64,000 nt of DNA from NCBI GenBank assembly GCA_947628675.1, contig CANRAR010000001.1, positions 124,001 through 188,000 on the forward strand, written 5' to 3'. Numbering within the stretch: position 1 is the first letter of the stretch; each line of letters starts with the position of its first letter. This document shows positions 26,699 to 35,236 of this stretch, piece after piece. This stretch comes from an uncultured Clostridia bacterium (GTDB lineage: Bacteria; Bacillota; Clostridia; Christensenellales; Borkfalkiaceae). Below the pieces are notes generated by a model. That model was not told where the DNA came from and ran no database searches. It saw only the letters and a program-made list of their open reading frames with translations. The translations under genes were made by a program, and so were the position numbers.

Positions 26699-26715
26699 TT
26701 TTTGTGTAAAAATAT

Positions 26716-26749
26716 GCAAAAGGGGAGAGGGTTACCTCTCCCCTTTTGC
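26716..26749. terminator. Hairpin after the aminopeptidase
   Basis: GCAAAAGGGGAGAGG pairs perfectly with CCTCTCCCCTTTTGC over a GTTA loop. The descending arm ends in TTTTGC, so termination strength is uncertain. Confidence 0.6.
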
Positions 26750-26842
26750 GAGGACTGCGCATTTCGGAATCCCTCATTGTCTTCCGCCCGCCTTAAAATA
26801 TAATATTGTTTTATTATTTTTTATAAAATATCATAAAAATCA

Positions 26843-26871
26843 TTGACAATTTTTCGTAGAAAGAGTATTCT
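26843..26871 (+). promoter_or_regulatory. Promoter of the large secreted protein gene
   Basis: TTGACA, 17 bp, TATTCT lies within an AT-rich spacer and places the start near 26878. Confidence 0.75.
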
Positions 26872-26923
26872 TTGTATGCGTGATAAAAGTTATTCATGCA
26901 AAATACACCGCAAGGAGTACGCT

Positions 26924-29900
26924 ATGCTAAAAACAAAAATCGCAATTATTCTTCTCTCGGGCGCATGCGCCCTCACCTCGGCGACGGCAATTGCCGGTTG
27001 GTGCATTGCCACGGGGGGGGGGGTGGGACTGACAAGATCCCGCCGAGCGTAAGCGGCGTCTCGACCACCATTTCTACGAACAAGGCTCCTGACGAGCTCA
27101 CCGCAGAAAACGCGATCTATGCTTTTCTGAAAAAACAGAGCGAGCTTGAAAGCTATGAGATCACGACGAATGGGACTGCCGTCGCCAATCTCATGGGCTA
27201 CACGCAGGAGATCCACAACATTACGTTCAAAAACGGGGAGGATTTCCTCAACCAGGCGTCTTCCGATTCCGCCCTTGTCAAGATGAAGCACCAATCCTTC
27301 TCCAAGAACGGCAAGGTTGTGTACCGCAACGATTTCAACGGCGAAATGAGCGTTGCGACCAAGGAAGAATATAAAAAAATTTACGGCTTTACGGCGGACG
27401 AGATTTCGCTCGGCGGCTATATCGTCAATCCCAAGACGCTTCGCTATGCCGTCCTCGAAAAGACGGAGGGCGACGAATTTACCTTTTACATGCGCCTTAC
27501 GGGGGATCTTTCGGTCGCAAATAACACGGCGACGGAATCCTCCTCGGTATATGTCCGCCTGCAAACGCAGGCGTACGGATCGCTCGACAACGTTCCCGCG
27601 TTCTCCGATGTGGATATGTATCTCACGGTGAAGAAGGACTGGACGCCCGTCTCCTACACCTCATCCTGCTCGTATGAGTGCAAGAAAGGGGTGAAAATGA
27701 GCATCGCGCAGACTCTCACCTGCACCTACTCCAAAGTGAACGAAGTAGTTGAGATCCCCGACGTCGCCGCATTCAACGAAAAGATCGGCTCCGAGCCATC
27801 GGCGGTACGTCCCGGTGCGTCGATCCAAGATCCGTTCACGCAACTTGCGGCCGCATTCGGCAACACGATGGAGAATGGGAACACGCTCTCCATGCCCGTC
27901 TCTATCTCCCTCGCGCTCTCGGAGAAGCCCCTGACCCTCGGCGGCGATCTGGAACTGAAGATCAAAGAGGATGCGTTGGAGAGCGGGGATCTCTTCGGTG
28001 CGTTAGCGCTCCGTTTGGATTTAGACCTTTCCTCCGTTCCGCTTATTTCGGGCTTTGCCGATACCCTCACGGTGCGCTATCCCGGAGATAAACAGCTTTT
28101 CCTTATGCTCAATGACCGTTCGCGGGGAACGGACAACATTTTATTTACCTATCCCATCGATCTCGGTAAAACGCTCTCCTCGCCCTCGGCCGATCTTTCC
28201 TCGGGCGATCTCGGGCAAATTTTGGCGGAGTATGTGGAGATCGGAGCCTCGGACACGGGATATTCGATATCGCTCAAATCCGCGCTTCTTAACAAGCTGA
28301 ATACATATATCGGGGACTTTGCGGCGAAGGCCGAGGCAACGCTCAAAGATGAGGGAGGCTATGTACGCTCTCTGCTCGGCATGGAGTTTAGCGATCTTAC
28401 GGTGGAACTCAAAGGCAAGGAGAAGATCGCGGAGCTTGCGCTTGTTCTCGAAGGGGAACCCCCCGCCAATGTCACGCAGGGCGAAAAAATCGGAGTGTGC
28501 CTCGACGTGGGGCTATTGTCCCGTGAGGATGTAAATATGCTCTCGGGCGCCTTCGAGGGCGAATTGCAGCTCCGTCTCAACCCCGCCGCGCTCTTGACGG
28601 GCGATTATTATGCGATCGCCGAGGCGCACCTTCATCTCGATCTCTCGCCCGCCGGGGCGGTACTTCAGATGGTCGGAACGTTCGCGCCCGCAGGGAGCCT
28701 GCCCGCATTTGTGGGACCCGATTTGAAAAACATGGACGTCTACTACACGGGAGACGGCATCCTGACGTTATCGTTCAACAATGAGGACAAGAATCCGTTC
28801 TTCGTCACGCAGGTGGATCTCAAAACCGTTCGGATGCCTGCCCTTCCCGAAAATTGGGCCTCTGCTCTGTTCTCCGAGTTCCGCTTTGAGAGGAAGGCGA
28901 ACGGGATCCTCTTCGCATTGGGCGATCCGCTTGTGCAGGCCATCAATGCGGCATATCAAAAGCTCGTGCAAACCGCAACGGACTATGTCGTTTCCTCTGC
29001 GGGCGACATGGGGGCTCTCGCCGGCGGGATCATCGGCAGTTGGTTGGGTGCGAAAATTTCCGGGGCGGAATTCTTCCTCGGCAAAAACGACGGCGGCAAG
29101 ACTCTATTCGACTTTACGATCAAGGGCATCCCCACATTTGTTTCGGAAGGCGACCCCGTTGAGATCTCCCTTCTCACGCTGGCCATGACCCATGCGGACA
29201 GACTTACAGACGAGGAGAAAGAGGCGATCCTTGCAGGCAAAGAGAGGGTTGCGCAGCTTTTGGCGGACGTGAAAAAAGCAGAAGAATATGCGGAAAAGAT
29301 CCAAAAGCTCATCGACGGCATGGATCTCACCGAGGCGGGAAGAGAGGCCTATGCCGAAAAGGTAACGGCGTTGAAGGAAGAGGCGGAAGCATTGCCCGCC
29401 AATGTGCAGACGCTTATTTCCAACCGGTCCTATTTGGCAGATACGCAATATGAAGGGAAAACGCTTCCCAAGCTGCTTATAACGCATACTCTGTACTGTG
29501 CGCGGGTGGATGCGTTTAAGAATCTTTTGCCCGGGAACGACAACTATGCAAGTTACGACGGGTGGGAAGCGTTGAATTCGATCTACGACAACGCGGACAA
29601 GACCCAAGAGTCTACGCTCGGCGTCGTTGTTCCCGCCGTCAAGGATAGTCCCGCCATGCAGACGGCGATCGGCGAAGCGCGCATCGGGAAATATATTGAA
29701 GCAAGAGACGCATACGAGAGACCGATCGTTGAGAACTTGAAAGGAAAAATCGCGGCGAGCCTTGAGAAGTATAAAAATGCAACGGAACAAGCCGATCGGC
29801 TTGAACTGCTCGGCGAGTTCTATGGGGAAGTCAAGCCGGCCTATGAAAAACTTTCCGCAGAGAAAAAGGCGGAGCTCGCAGAACAGTACAACGCGTACGC

Positions 29901-30486
29901 GGCGTTTACATATGAAAAGAATCTCGAAGGCTTGAAGAAAGCGTATGAGGACGTCAAGAAGTCGATGGAGGATTTGACGGCAAAGGCAGACGCTACAACA
30001 GATGAATTGCTCGGTATTGTCAAAACGCTTGTCTCCGTAAATACATGGAAAGGGGGTGTGGATCTTTGGCAAAGCAATGGTGGCGAAACGAAACCTTGGT
30101 TGAATTGGCTGAACGATGTTCCCGCAGAGTATCGCGCAATGCAGCAAGAGGTGTTAGGCTTGTATAATGAGATAAAACCAACCGGAAAGACGAGCTCGGA
30201 GCTGAGCATAGCCTTAAAGGAAAAGATCAAATCGTCGTTGACGGAGTTGGCGACCGAATTGGCAGAATACAAACAAGGCGATAATTTTAGTTTTACTTCT
30301 TTGTCGGATAAAGCACAGGCCGCAGAACTTCTCGAACAGCTCCATGAATGGCGTTATTTCCTCAACAGTGTCCTACCGACTTCGATAAGAACCGAGTTCA
30401 GAGGAGATGACACTTTGAAAGCGCTCATGAGCGATATCAAAAAGTACGAGGATGCACTTTCGGAACGCTTAACTTCGATGGGATAA
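26924..30486 (+). CDS. Very large secreted or lipid-anchored protein, frame broken at an 11-G tract
   Basis: The ATG at 26924 follows AAGGAG and encodes a signal peptide (MLKTKIAIILLSGACALTSA). After 30 codons the frame enters 11 G residues and ends at a stop at 27052. One extra G, or two fewer, would join it to the long frame that runs to 30486, giving about 1187 residues. The track's start at 26896 has no ribosome site and no signal peptide. The body is mostly beta-rich repeats of unknown type; residues after about 750 are helical and coiled-coil-like. The function is unknown. Cys15 lies in an imperfect lipobox, so anchoring is uncertain. Confidence 0.75.
27013..27023 (+). repeat. Poly-G tract of 11 in the signal-peptide region
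   Basis: Eleven G residues lie directly after the signal peptide. The present length is out of frame with the downstream body; lengths of 9 or 12 would be in frame. Such tracts change length by slippage. Confidence 0.85.
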
Positions 30487-30507
30487 GGGAAGTTCTTGAA
30501 AAATCGG

Positions 30508-30534
30508 GCCGCGCGGCATTGCCGCGCGGCTTTT
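30508..30534 (+). terminator. Terminator of the large secreted protein gene
   Basis: GCCGCGCGGC pairs with GCCGCGCGGC over an ATT loop and is followed by TTTT. Confidence 0.8.
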
Positions 30535-30592
30535 CGTATTCCTTCCTTCGGAGGGGGCGGCGGAAAAAAATCGGTTAGTCGTCCTCCACTCA

Positions 30593-30620
30593 CGTTGAAT
30601 TTGTCGAAAGAAATTCAACG
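30593..30620. other. Small perfect hairpin between terminator and SRP RNA
   Basis: CGTTGAATTT pairs with AAATTCAACG around an eight-base loop. No gene is attached; it may protect or end the 3' side of the neighbouring RNA. Confidence 0.4.
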
Positions 30621-30644
30621 CAATAAAAAAACTGTGAGGGCTTT

Positions 30645-30898
30645 TTTTGTTGACGTCCACCGAAGCGGTAGCGTAGCAGGTATCTCCCGCAAAGCTACCT
30701 CATGGCACACGCAGGACACCGTTTAGTGCTGCTGTATCCCTACCCTGACACGGTTCGCGGGCATACGTTGCATGAGACCTTGTGATCAACGACCCTTACT
30801 GCGCGCGGCCTTCCATGGACGGCACCGAGAAAAGCGTTCGGCTCTGCTATAGCGGATTGCAGATACAGGGCACCGCTAACTCCCCGCCTATCACAGCA
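30645..30898 (-). ncRNA. ffs: Signal recognition particle RNA, large type
   Basis: On the minus strand the 5' part reads GGCGGGGAGTTAGCGGTGCC and CTGCAATCCGCTATAGCAGA, the Alu domain of Gram-positive SRP RNA. The Ffh-binding helix reads GTGTCAGG, GTA, GGGA, TAC, AGCAGCACTAA, that is the conserved asymmetric loop and a GNRA tetraloop. The strand back contains GTGTCCTGCGTGTGCC. The RNA guides ribosomes making membrane proteins to FtsY and SecY. Ends are estimated: the 5' end from the promoter, the 3' end from helix 5 pairing. Confidence 0.92.
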
Positions 30899-30903
30899 AA
30901 GAT

Positions 30904-30932
30904 AGTATAACCGAAACCCGCAAAATTTGCAA
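30904..30932 (-). promoter_or_regulatory. ffs: Promoter of the SRP RNA gene
   Basis: On the minus strand TTGCAA, 17 bp, TATACT places the start about 7 nt before GCTGTGATAGGC, the expected RNA 5' end. Confidence 0.8.
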
Positions 30933-30992
30933 GCGTTTTTTGTATTTGGAAAACATTTCCCCGCCGTTTCTTTTTTGCTTTTCCGTATACAA

Positions 30993-31030
30993 AACAGCCG
31001 CCCGTCCGCTTCTGCGGACGGGCGGCTGTT
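30993..31030. repeat. GCCGCCCGTCCGC hairpin repeat, copy 2
   Basis: A perfect 17-bp stem (AACAGCCGCCCGTCCGC) with a TTCT loop. It lies just past the xre stop codon on the minus strand, where TTTTG follows it, so it could end that transcript. Confidence 0.7.
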
Positions 31031-31082
31031 CGTGCTTCATCATTCAAAATTTATTTCTCTCTATCTCGACATATTTTTATTT

Positions 31083-31415
31083 TTACGCCTCGTCGAATGC
31101 GGCGAGAAGGGCGAGTTGCTTCTTGGCAAGTTCCTTTGTCTGCGGCTTCAAAGTGCGGAAGAGGCGCACGAGTTCCCGCTCCGCCTCGGAGAGGGCATAG
31201 GGGAGGGGCGCCTGTTCTCTGCCCGCGAGGTAGTCCAGCGTGCACTCGAAGTAGTCCGCATACGCAATGAGGCTATATAAATTGGGGTCGTGGGAACGTT
31301 CGTATGCCGCCACCGTTGTCTGCCCGATGTTGAGAGCCTTCGCAAGTTGCGTCTGCGTTAAACCGTTTTCCACGCGCAACATTTTTAGCCGTTCGTTGAC
31401 TGTCATGCTTTCCAT
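31083..31415 (-). CDS. Xre-family helix-turn-helix regulator
   Basis: The 110-residue protein has an N-terminal HTH domain (RLKMLRVENGLTQTQLAKALNIGQTTVAAYERS), then a linker and a C-terminal helical region rich in Glu and Leu. It is a likely repressor. A start four codons in (MTVNERLK) is also possible. It is divergent from two zinc-ribbon membrane proteins, and the 104-bp gap holds palindromes built on TGCTAAAA, which overlap the promoter of the divergent genes. Confidence 0.88.
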   Translation of the reverse strand: MESMTVNERLKMLRVENGLTQTQLAKALNIGQTTVAAYERSHDPNLYSLIAYADYFECTLDYLAGREQAPLPYALSEAERELVRLFRTLKPQTKELAKKQLALLAAFDEA

Positions 31416-31422
31416 GATTTTA

Positions 31423-31444
31423 TTTTAGCAACTTTATGCTAAAA
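31423..31444. promoter_or_regulatory. Operator palindrome 1 in the xre intergenic region
   Basis: TTTTAGCA and TGCTAAAA are perfect inverted repeats with a 6-bp spacer. The same half-site recurs at 31469 and 31498. Confidence 0.65.
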
Positions 31445-31448
31445 ATCA

Positions 31449-31477
31449 TTGACAAAGTATGAACAAATTGCTAAAAT
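31449..31477 (+). promoter_or_regulatory. Promoter of the zinc-ribbon operon, overlapped by an operator half-site
   Basis: TTGACA, 17 bp, TAAAAT. The half-site TGCTAAAA at 31469-31476 covers the -10, so a bound regulator would block RNA polymerase. Confidence 0.8.
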
Positions 31478-31485
31478 AAAGTCGA

Positions 31486-31503
31486 TTAGTACGAACGTGC
31501 TAA
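31486..31503. promoter_or_regulatory. Operator palindrome 2 in the xre intergenic region
   Basis: TTAGTA, 6 bp, TGCTAA is the same palindrome with one mismatch. TGCTAAAA half-sites start at 31437, 31469 and 31498, about three helical turns apart. Confidence 0.55.
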
Positions 31504-31519
31504 AAAAGGAAAGGCTGAT

Positions 31520-32092
31520 ATGGCGTTAATTGTTTGTCCGCACTGCGGGAATTCAATCAGCGATACGGTTAGCGTGTGCATTCATTGCGGAAAAAGCGTC
31601 AATCCCCAAGAAGAGCAAGCGCCACTCACGCTTTACGCAAAATTAAATCCGTCGGAACAAAGTAGACTTCTCGAGCAATTCCGCCGAGAATATCCCGAGT
31701 ATGTTTTTCCGCAGGGGAGAGAAAAGGCGGCGAAAAAAAGGAAAGTAGCGGAGATTTCACTACTCATTACATCAACAATTTGCGGTATATTGTTTATTAT
31801 TCACATTCTTGGCATCCTCAGGGTAATAGATTTCAGCGATGATGATTTTTTTATTCCGGCAATTCTGTTGGTTTTAGCTATCGTTGGAATTATAGTTTCG
31901 GTCATCATTTGGGTTATTTTTAACCGAAGCGCAAAGAGATATATGCATCGATTTTTATTGTTTGCCAAACTTTATCAAACATGGCTATCTGCAAGAAACA
32001 TTAAATATAAACTTGCTTTTAGGGAAAGCGAAAAGAAATATAAAAATCACTTCAACAATATCAATCCGATTTTATATATGAAGGAGGCTTGA
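31520..32092 (+). CDS. Zinc-ribbon membrane protein A
   Basis: The 190-residue product starts with a zinc ribbon (CPHCGNSI, CIHCGKSV), has a charged region, then two transmembrane helices near residues 78-101 and 112-134, and a basic C-terminal tail. The ribbon should face the cytosol. I do not recognise a family with a known role. Its base composition is clearly more AT-rich than the flanking genes. It is 2 bp from the next gene, with AAGGAGG at the junction, and both are likely repressed by the divergent Xre protein. Confidence 0.75.
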   Translation: MALIVCPHCGNSISDTVSVCIHCGKSVNPQEEQAPLTLYAKLNPSEQSRLLEQFRREYPEYVFPQGREKAAKKRKVAEISLLITSTICGILFIIHILGILRVIDFSDDDFFIPAILLVLAIVGIIVSVIIWVIFNRSAKRYMHRFLLFAKLYQTWLSARNIKYKLAFRESEKKYKNHFNNINPILYMKEA

Positions 32093-32093
32093 A

Positions 32094-33125
32094 ATGGCAC
32101 TGATACATTGCCCCGAGTGTGGGAAAGAGGTGTCCGACCAATCGAAGAAATGCATTTACTGCGGCGCCTCGATTTTTGTGTGTCCCGAATGCGGCAAAAT
32201 CTCCGTCAGCGAAGGGAGGTGCCCTCGTTGCGGATATTCTGCCGTATCGCAAAAAACGGTGATAGCGAACAATACGCCGGAGATGGGAGACGCGGGACAC
32301 GCGCCCAAAAATGTTTATGAACGATGGAAAGAAAGCGACCCCCGCGTTAAATCGAGAGAAAAAATCTTTTCGGTGGTTAGCATCGGATTATGGGTTATGG
32401 AATTTATCTTGGCGGGGATTTGGTTTTTCCTGGTTTTAATTCAATATAAGGATCTTAATCTTGAAAAGCTTGTGACTTTGGCAGTAAATCATGAATCAAA
32501 TCTACAAAAGACAAATATCTTCTTTTCTATTATCATGATTTTGGTCATTATTTCCAGTGTGGTCGATACTCTTAAAGGGATCATAAATTATTATTCCTGT
32601 GCAAATTGGATTCGGCGGAGCAGGGTCAGAATAAAGGATGACATCTCCGCAATTGTAGCAGTGAACAATGCAATAAGCGAAAAAAAGAAAAACAAAAAAA
32701 TAAAGGGGCAAGAAAATTATGAAGAGGATATGACGGAAACCGAAGAGGAGACAAATGAAGGAGCGCCAACAGAAGAACTCGAAGCCGCGCTTTTTTTAGC
32801 CGTCGATCCAAACAAAGGCGCATTTTTTGCAGCTCTTAAATCGATACCTCAACTTATTATTTGCGCCCTCAAAATTTTTGTCTATATTTGTTTGAGGATC
32901 GACGCGGTTTCCTACATGAGCGGCGTTCTCCATGGCAACTTTGTGGATAATGGAAAGGGTGCTTTGGTTTTCAAATATGAGTACTCTTTTGATTGGCTAA
33001 CGCTTGTGATAGGGGTAGCGATTGCGCTTGTTCTTGCTTTGGCCGCGTATTTAATTTGTGAGGTCATATTGGAGAAAAAAATGGATAAAACCCTGCAAAA
33101 GGTATACGACGCGAAGTTAAAGTAA
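32094..33125 (+). CDS. Zinc-ribbon membrane protein B
   Basis: The 343-residue protein has two N-terminal zinc ribbons (CPECGKEV, CIYCGAS and CPECGKIS, CPRCGYS). Four hydrophobic helices follow: two near residues 95-150 and two near 260-340, split by a long acidic cytosolic loop (EEDMTETEEETNEG). The N-terminus resembles that of the upstream gene (MALIxCPxCG), so the pair probably arose by duplication of the ribbon. AT-rich codon use continues. Function unknown. Confidence 0.75.
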   Translation: MALIHCPECGKEVSDQSKKCIYCGASIFVCPECGKISVSEGRCPRCGYSAVSQKTVIANNTPEMGDAGHAPKNVYERWKESDPRVKSREKIFSVVSIGLWVMEFILAGIWFFLVLIQYKDLNLEKLVTLAVNHESNLQKTNIFFSIIMILVIISSVVDTLKGIINYYSCANWIRRSRVRIKDDISAIVAVNNAISEKKKNKKIKGQENYEEDMTETEEETNEGAPTEELEAALFLAVDPNKGAFFAALKSIPQLIICALKIFVYICLRIDAVSYMSGVLHGNFVDNGKGALVFKYEYSFDWLTLVIGVAIALVLALAAYLICEVILEKKMDKTLQKVYDAKLK

Positions 33126-33137
33126 AGCCGTATGACG

Positions 33138-33169
33138 AAGCGCCCGCCCCGTTCGGGGAGGGCGCTTCC
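33138..33169 (+). terminator. Terminator of the zinc-ribbon operon
   Basis: GAAGCGCCC pairs with GGGCGCTTC around an inner GCCCC/GGGG stem, followed by CTTATT. Confidence 0.65.
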
Positions 33170-33176
33170 TTATTGT

Positions 33177-33209
33177 CCCCCTCCCCCGCGCAAAACGCGG
33201 GGGAGGGGG
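33177..33209. repeat. CCCCCTCCCC-type hairpin repeat, copy 2
   Basis: A perfect 14-bp stem (CCCCCTCCCCCGCG) with a CAAAA loop, sharing its outer arm with the hairpins at 23918 and 50049. Confidence 0.65.
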
Positions 33210-33210
33210 C

Positions 33211-33302
33211 GGACTTCGTTGTTCGGGATTCTTCACGCGCCGCCCGCGCCCTGCCCCGCTTGTGCGGGGGGCAGGGCGCGGGCGGCGGCTCAGAATGACG
33301 CG
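33211..33302 (-). repeat. GA-hairpin element, copy E5, with extended hairpin
   Basis: On the minus strand it reads CGCGTCATTCT, GA, a GC stem of more than 20 bp, then GTGA, AGAATCCC and GAACAACGAAGTCC. Ends match E2 and E3 at 20222-20391, but the enclosed hairpin is far longer and unrelated. Confidence 0.75.
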
Positions 33303-33308
33303 TAGGAC

Positions 33309-33334
33309 AAGTGTGGGGGCGGCTCGGTATGAGG
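33309..33334 (-). repeat. Partial GA-hairpin element end
   Basis: On the minus strand CCTCATACCGAGCCGCC is the left end of the E1/E6/E7 type, abutting E5, without a matching right end. Confidence 0.5.
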
Positions 33335-33377
33335 AAGGGCGCGAAATTCTCCATAATTCGCAACTTGCGTCAAACGT

Positions 33378-33406
33378 TTGGCAAACGACGCGAAACGTGA
33401 TACAAT
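33378..33406 (+). promoter_or_regulatory. Promoter of the ABC exporter genes
   Basis: TTGGCA, 17 bp, TACAAT lies 12 bp before the start codon at 33419. The leader would be very short, about 6 nt. Confidence 0.6.
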
Positions 33407-33418
33407 ATAGGCGCGCGT

Positions 33419-35236
33419 ATGGAAACTTTCAAATTCGGGCTGAAATATTGGAAGAAGTACATTCCCCTGTCGCTCCTTTCCAAGGCGTTCAGTCTCATTG
33501 CCATTTTGTGCGATCTCGCGTTGCCGCTCATCGACGCCGCGATCATCGACCAACTCTTCGCGTATGACCCCGCCGCGCCCACGGGCGGGGCGCTCTCCTT
33601 TTTGTATTCGGGGGCGCTCGGCGCGCCGCAGTCGTGGCAACTTTTCCTGAATCTCGCCCTCATCTTCATCGGCGTTTTCCTCACCCGCATCGTCTTTTTG
33701 TACTGCAAAAACGTCACCTTCCAGTGGTGCGGGCTCCGCATGGAGTGCATCCTGCGCGAGGAGACGTACGCCAAACTTCTCGACCTCGACGGCGAGACCA
33801 TCTCCCGCTACAACATGGGCGAACTGCTCACCACGATGAACCGCGATACCATCATCTTCAAGGAGATGTACTCGCGCATCTTCATGAACCTGTTCGACTC
33901 GGTGGTGATGATCTCCCTCTCCGTCGCCACGCTCGCGGCGTTCGATTGGAGGCTCCTCTTCGTGCCCCTCGCCATTACGCCGCTCTTCGTCGTCTGCCTC
34001 ATCCGCTACCTCTCGCGCTCGCGCAAACTCTTCCGCGCCATCCGTGCGGGGTATTCCGAACTCAACCTCACCGTGCAGGAGAACATCGACGCCGTGCGCA
34101 TCGTGCGCTCCTTTGCCGCCGAAGAGACGGAGATACAAAAATTCGACGAGAAAAATAATCACATCTACGACCTCTCGACGGCGCAGGTGAAACTCACGTC
34201 CAAGTACAACAGCATCTTTATGGGCTTCCAGCAGGCGGGGTACGTCGGCACGGTGGCGGTCGCCGTCATCCTCGTCCTCTCGGGGAATATCGCCCTCGGC
34301 GCGCTGACCGCGGCGACGACGTACGTCACCAAAATTATTTCCCACATCACGCAGATCTCGCGCTCGTGCTTTATGATGCAGAATCAACTCGTCTCGGGCG
34401 GGAGGCTCAAACACTTCTTGACGGAGAAGAGCGCCGTGCCCGATTGCCCCTCCGCGCTCGTCGCCTCGCGGGAGCCGCACATCCGGCTCGAGAACGTCAG
34501 CCTCACCCTCGGCGAAAAGCAAATTTTGAAGAACATCTCCCTCGACGTGCCCTACGGCAAAAAGGTGGGCGTGATGGGGGGCACGGGCAGCGGAAAGTCG
34601 GCGCTTTTGAAGTCGCTCTCGCGCGTGTTCGACGTGACGGCGGGGCAAATTACCATCGACGGCGCGGACGTTCGCGCCTATCCCCTCGACGCCCTCCGCG
34701 CGGAATATGCGTACGTCTTTCAGGACGTCTTTCTCTTCTCCAACACGGTGGATGCCAACGTGGCGTTCACCAAGCCCGAATGCGACCGGGAGACTGTCGT
34801 CGATGCGACCGAGGCGGCGCAGGCGGCGCGCTTTGTGGAGAAACTCTCCGAGGGCTACGAGACCATCGTGGGCGAGCGCGGCGTGGGGCTCTCGGGCGGG
34901 CAGAAGCAGCGTCTCTCCATCGCCCGCGCCCTCGTGAAGGGCGCGCCCGTGCTCATCCTGGACGACGCCTCCTCCGCCCTCGACATGGCGACGGAAAAGC
35001 GCGTACTCGCCTCCCTCAAATCGCGCTGCCCCGACCACACGTTGTTCATCGCGGCGCACCGCGTCTCCTCGGTCATGGACTGCGATGAAATTTTGTATCT
35101 TCGGGACGGCGAGATCGTCGAGCGCGGCACGGCGGAGGAACTCATTGCCCTCGGCGGCGCGTTCGCCAAAATTTACCGCTTGCAGACGGAGGACGGGCAG
35201 ATCGACGACTCCACCTACGGGAGGGCGGAGTTATGA
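33419..35236 (+). CDS. ABC exporter subunit A (degenerate-site half)
   Basis: The 605-residue protein fuses six transmembrane helices to a nucleotide-binding domain. Walker A is GGTGSGKSALL near residue 387, the signature is LSGGQKQRLSIARAL, and the Walker B region reads VLILDDASSALD, with Asp where the catalytic Glu should be. Such halves pair with a canonical partner, as in BmrCD or TM287/288. The substrate is unknown; multidrug or lipid export is typical. It overlaps subunit B by 4 bp. Confidence 0.92.
   Translation: METFKFGLKYWKKYIPLSLLSKAFSLIAILCDLALPLIDAAIIDQLFAYDPAAPTGGALSFLYSGALGAPQSWQLFLNLALIFIGVFLTRIVFLYCKNVTFQWCGLRMECILREETYAKLLDLDGETISRYNMGELLTTMNRDTIIFKEMYSRIFMNLFDSVVMISLSVATLAAFDWRLLFVPLAITPLFVVCLIRYLSRSRKLFRAIRAGYSELNLTVQENIDAVRIVRSFAAEETEIQKFDEKNNHIYDLSTAQVKLTSKYNSIFMGFQQAGYVGTVAVAVILVLSGNIALGALTAATTYVTKIISHITQISRSCFMMQNQLVSGGRLKHFLTEKSAVPDCPSALVASREPHIRLENVSLTLGEKQILKNISLDVPYGKKVGVMGGTGSGKSALLKSLSRVFDVTAGQITIDGADVRAYPLDALRAEYAYVFQDVFLFSNTVDANVAFTKPECDRETVVDATEAAQAARFVEKLSEGYETIVGERGVGLSGGQKQRLSIARALVKGAPVLILDDASSALDMATEKRVLASLKSRCPDHTLFIAAHRVSSVMDCDEILYLRDGEIVERGTAEELIALGGAFAKIYRLQTEDGQIDDSTYGRAEL

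Noticed and set aside
26896-27024. The track's start of the large secreted protein at 26896
   Set aside because: No ribosome site, no signal peptide, and the first 43 codons look random; the ATG at 26924 in the other frame has both a ribosome site and a signal peptide.
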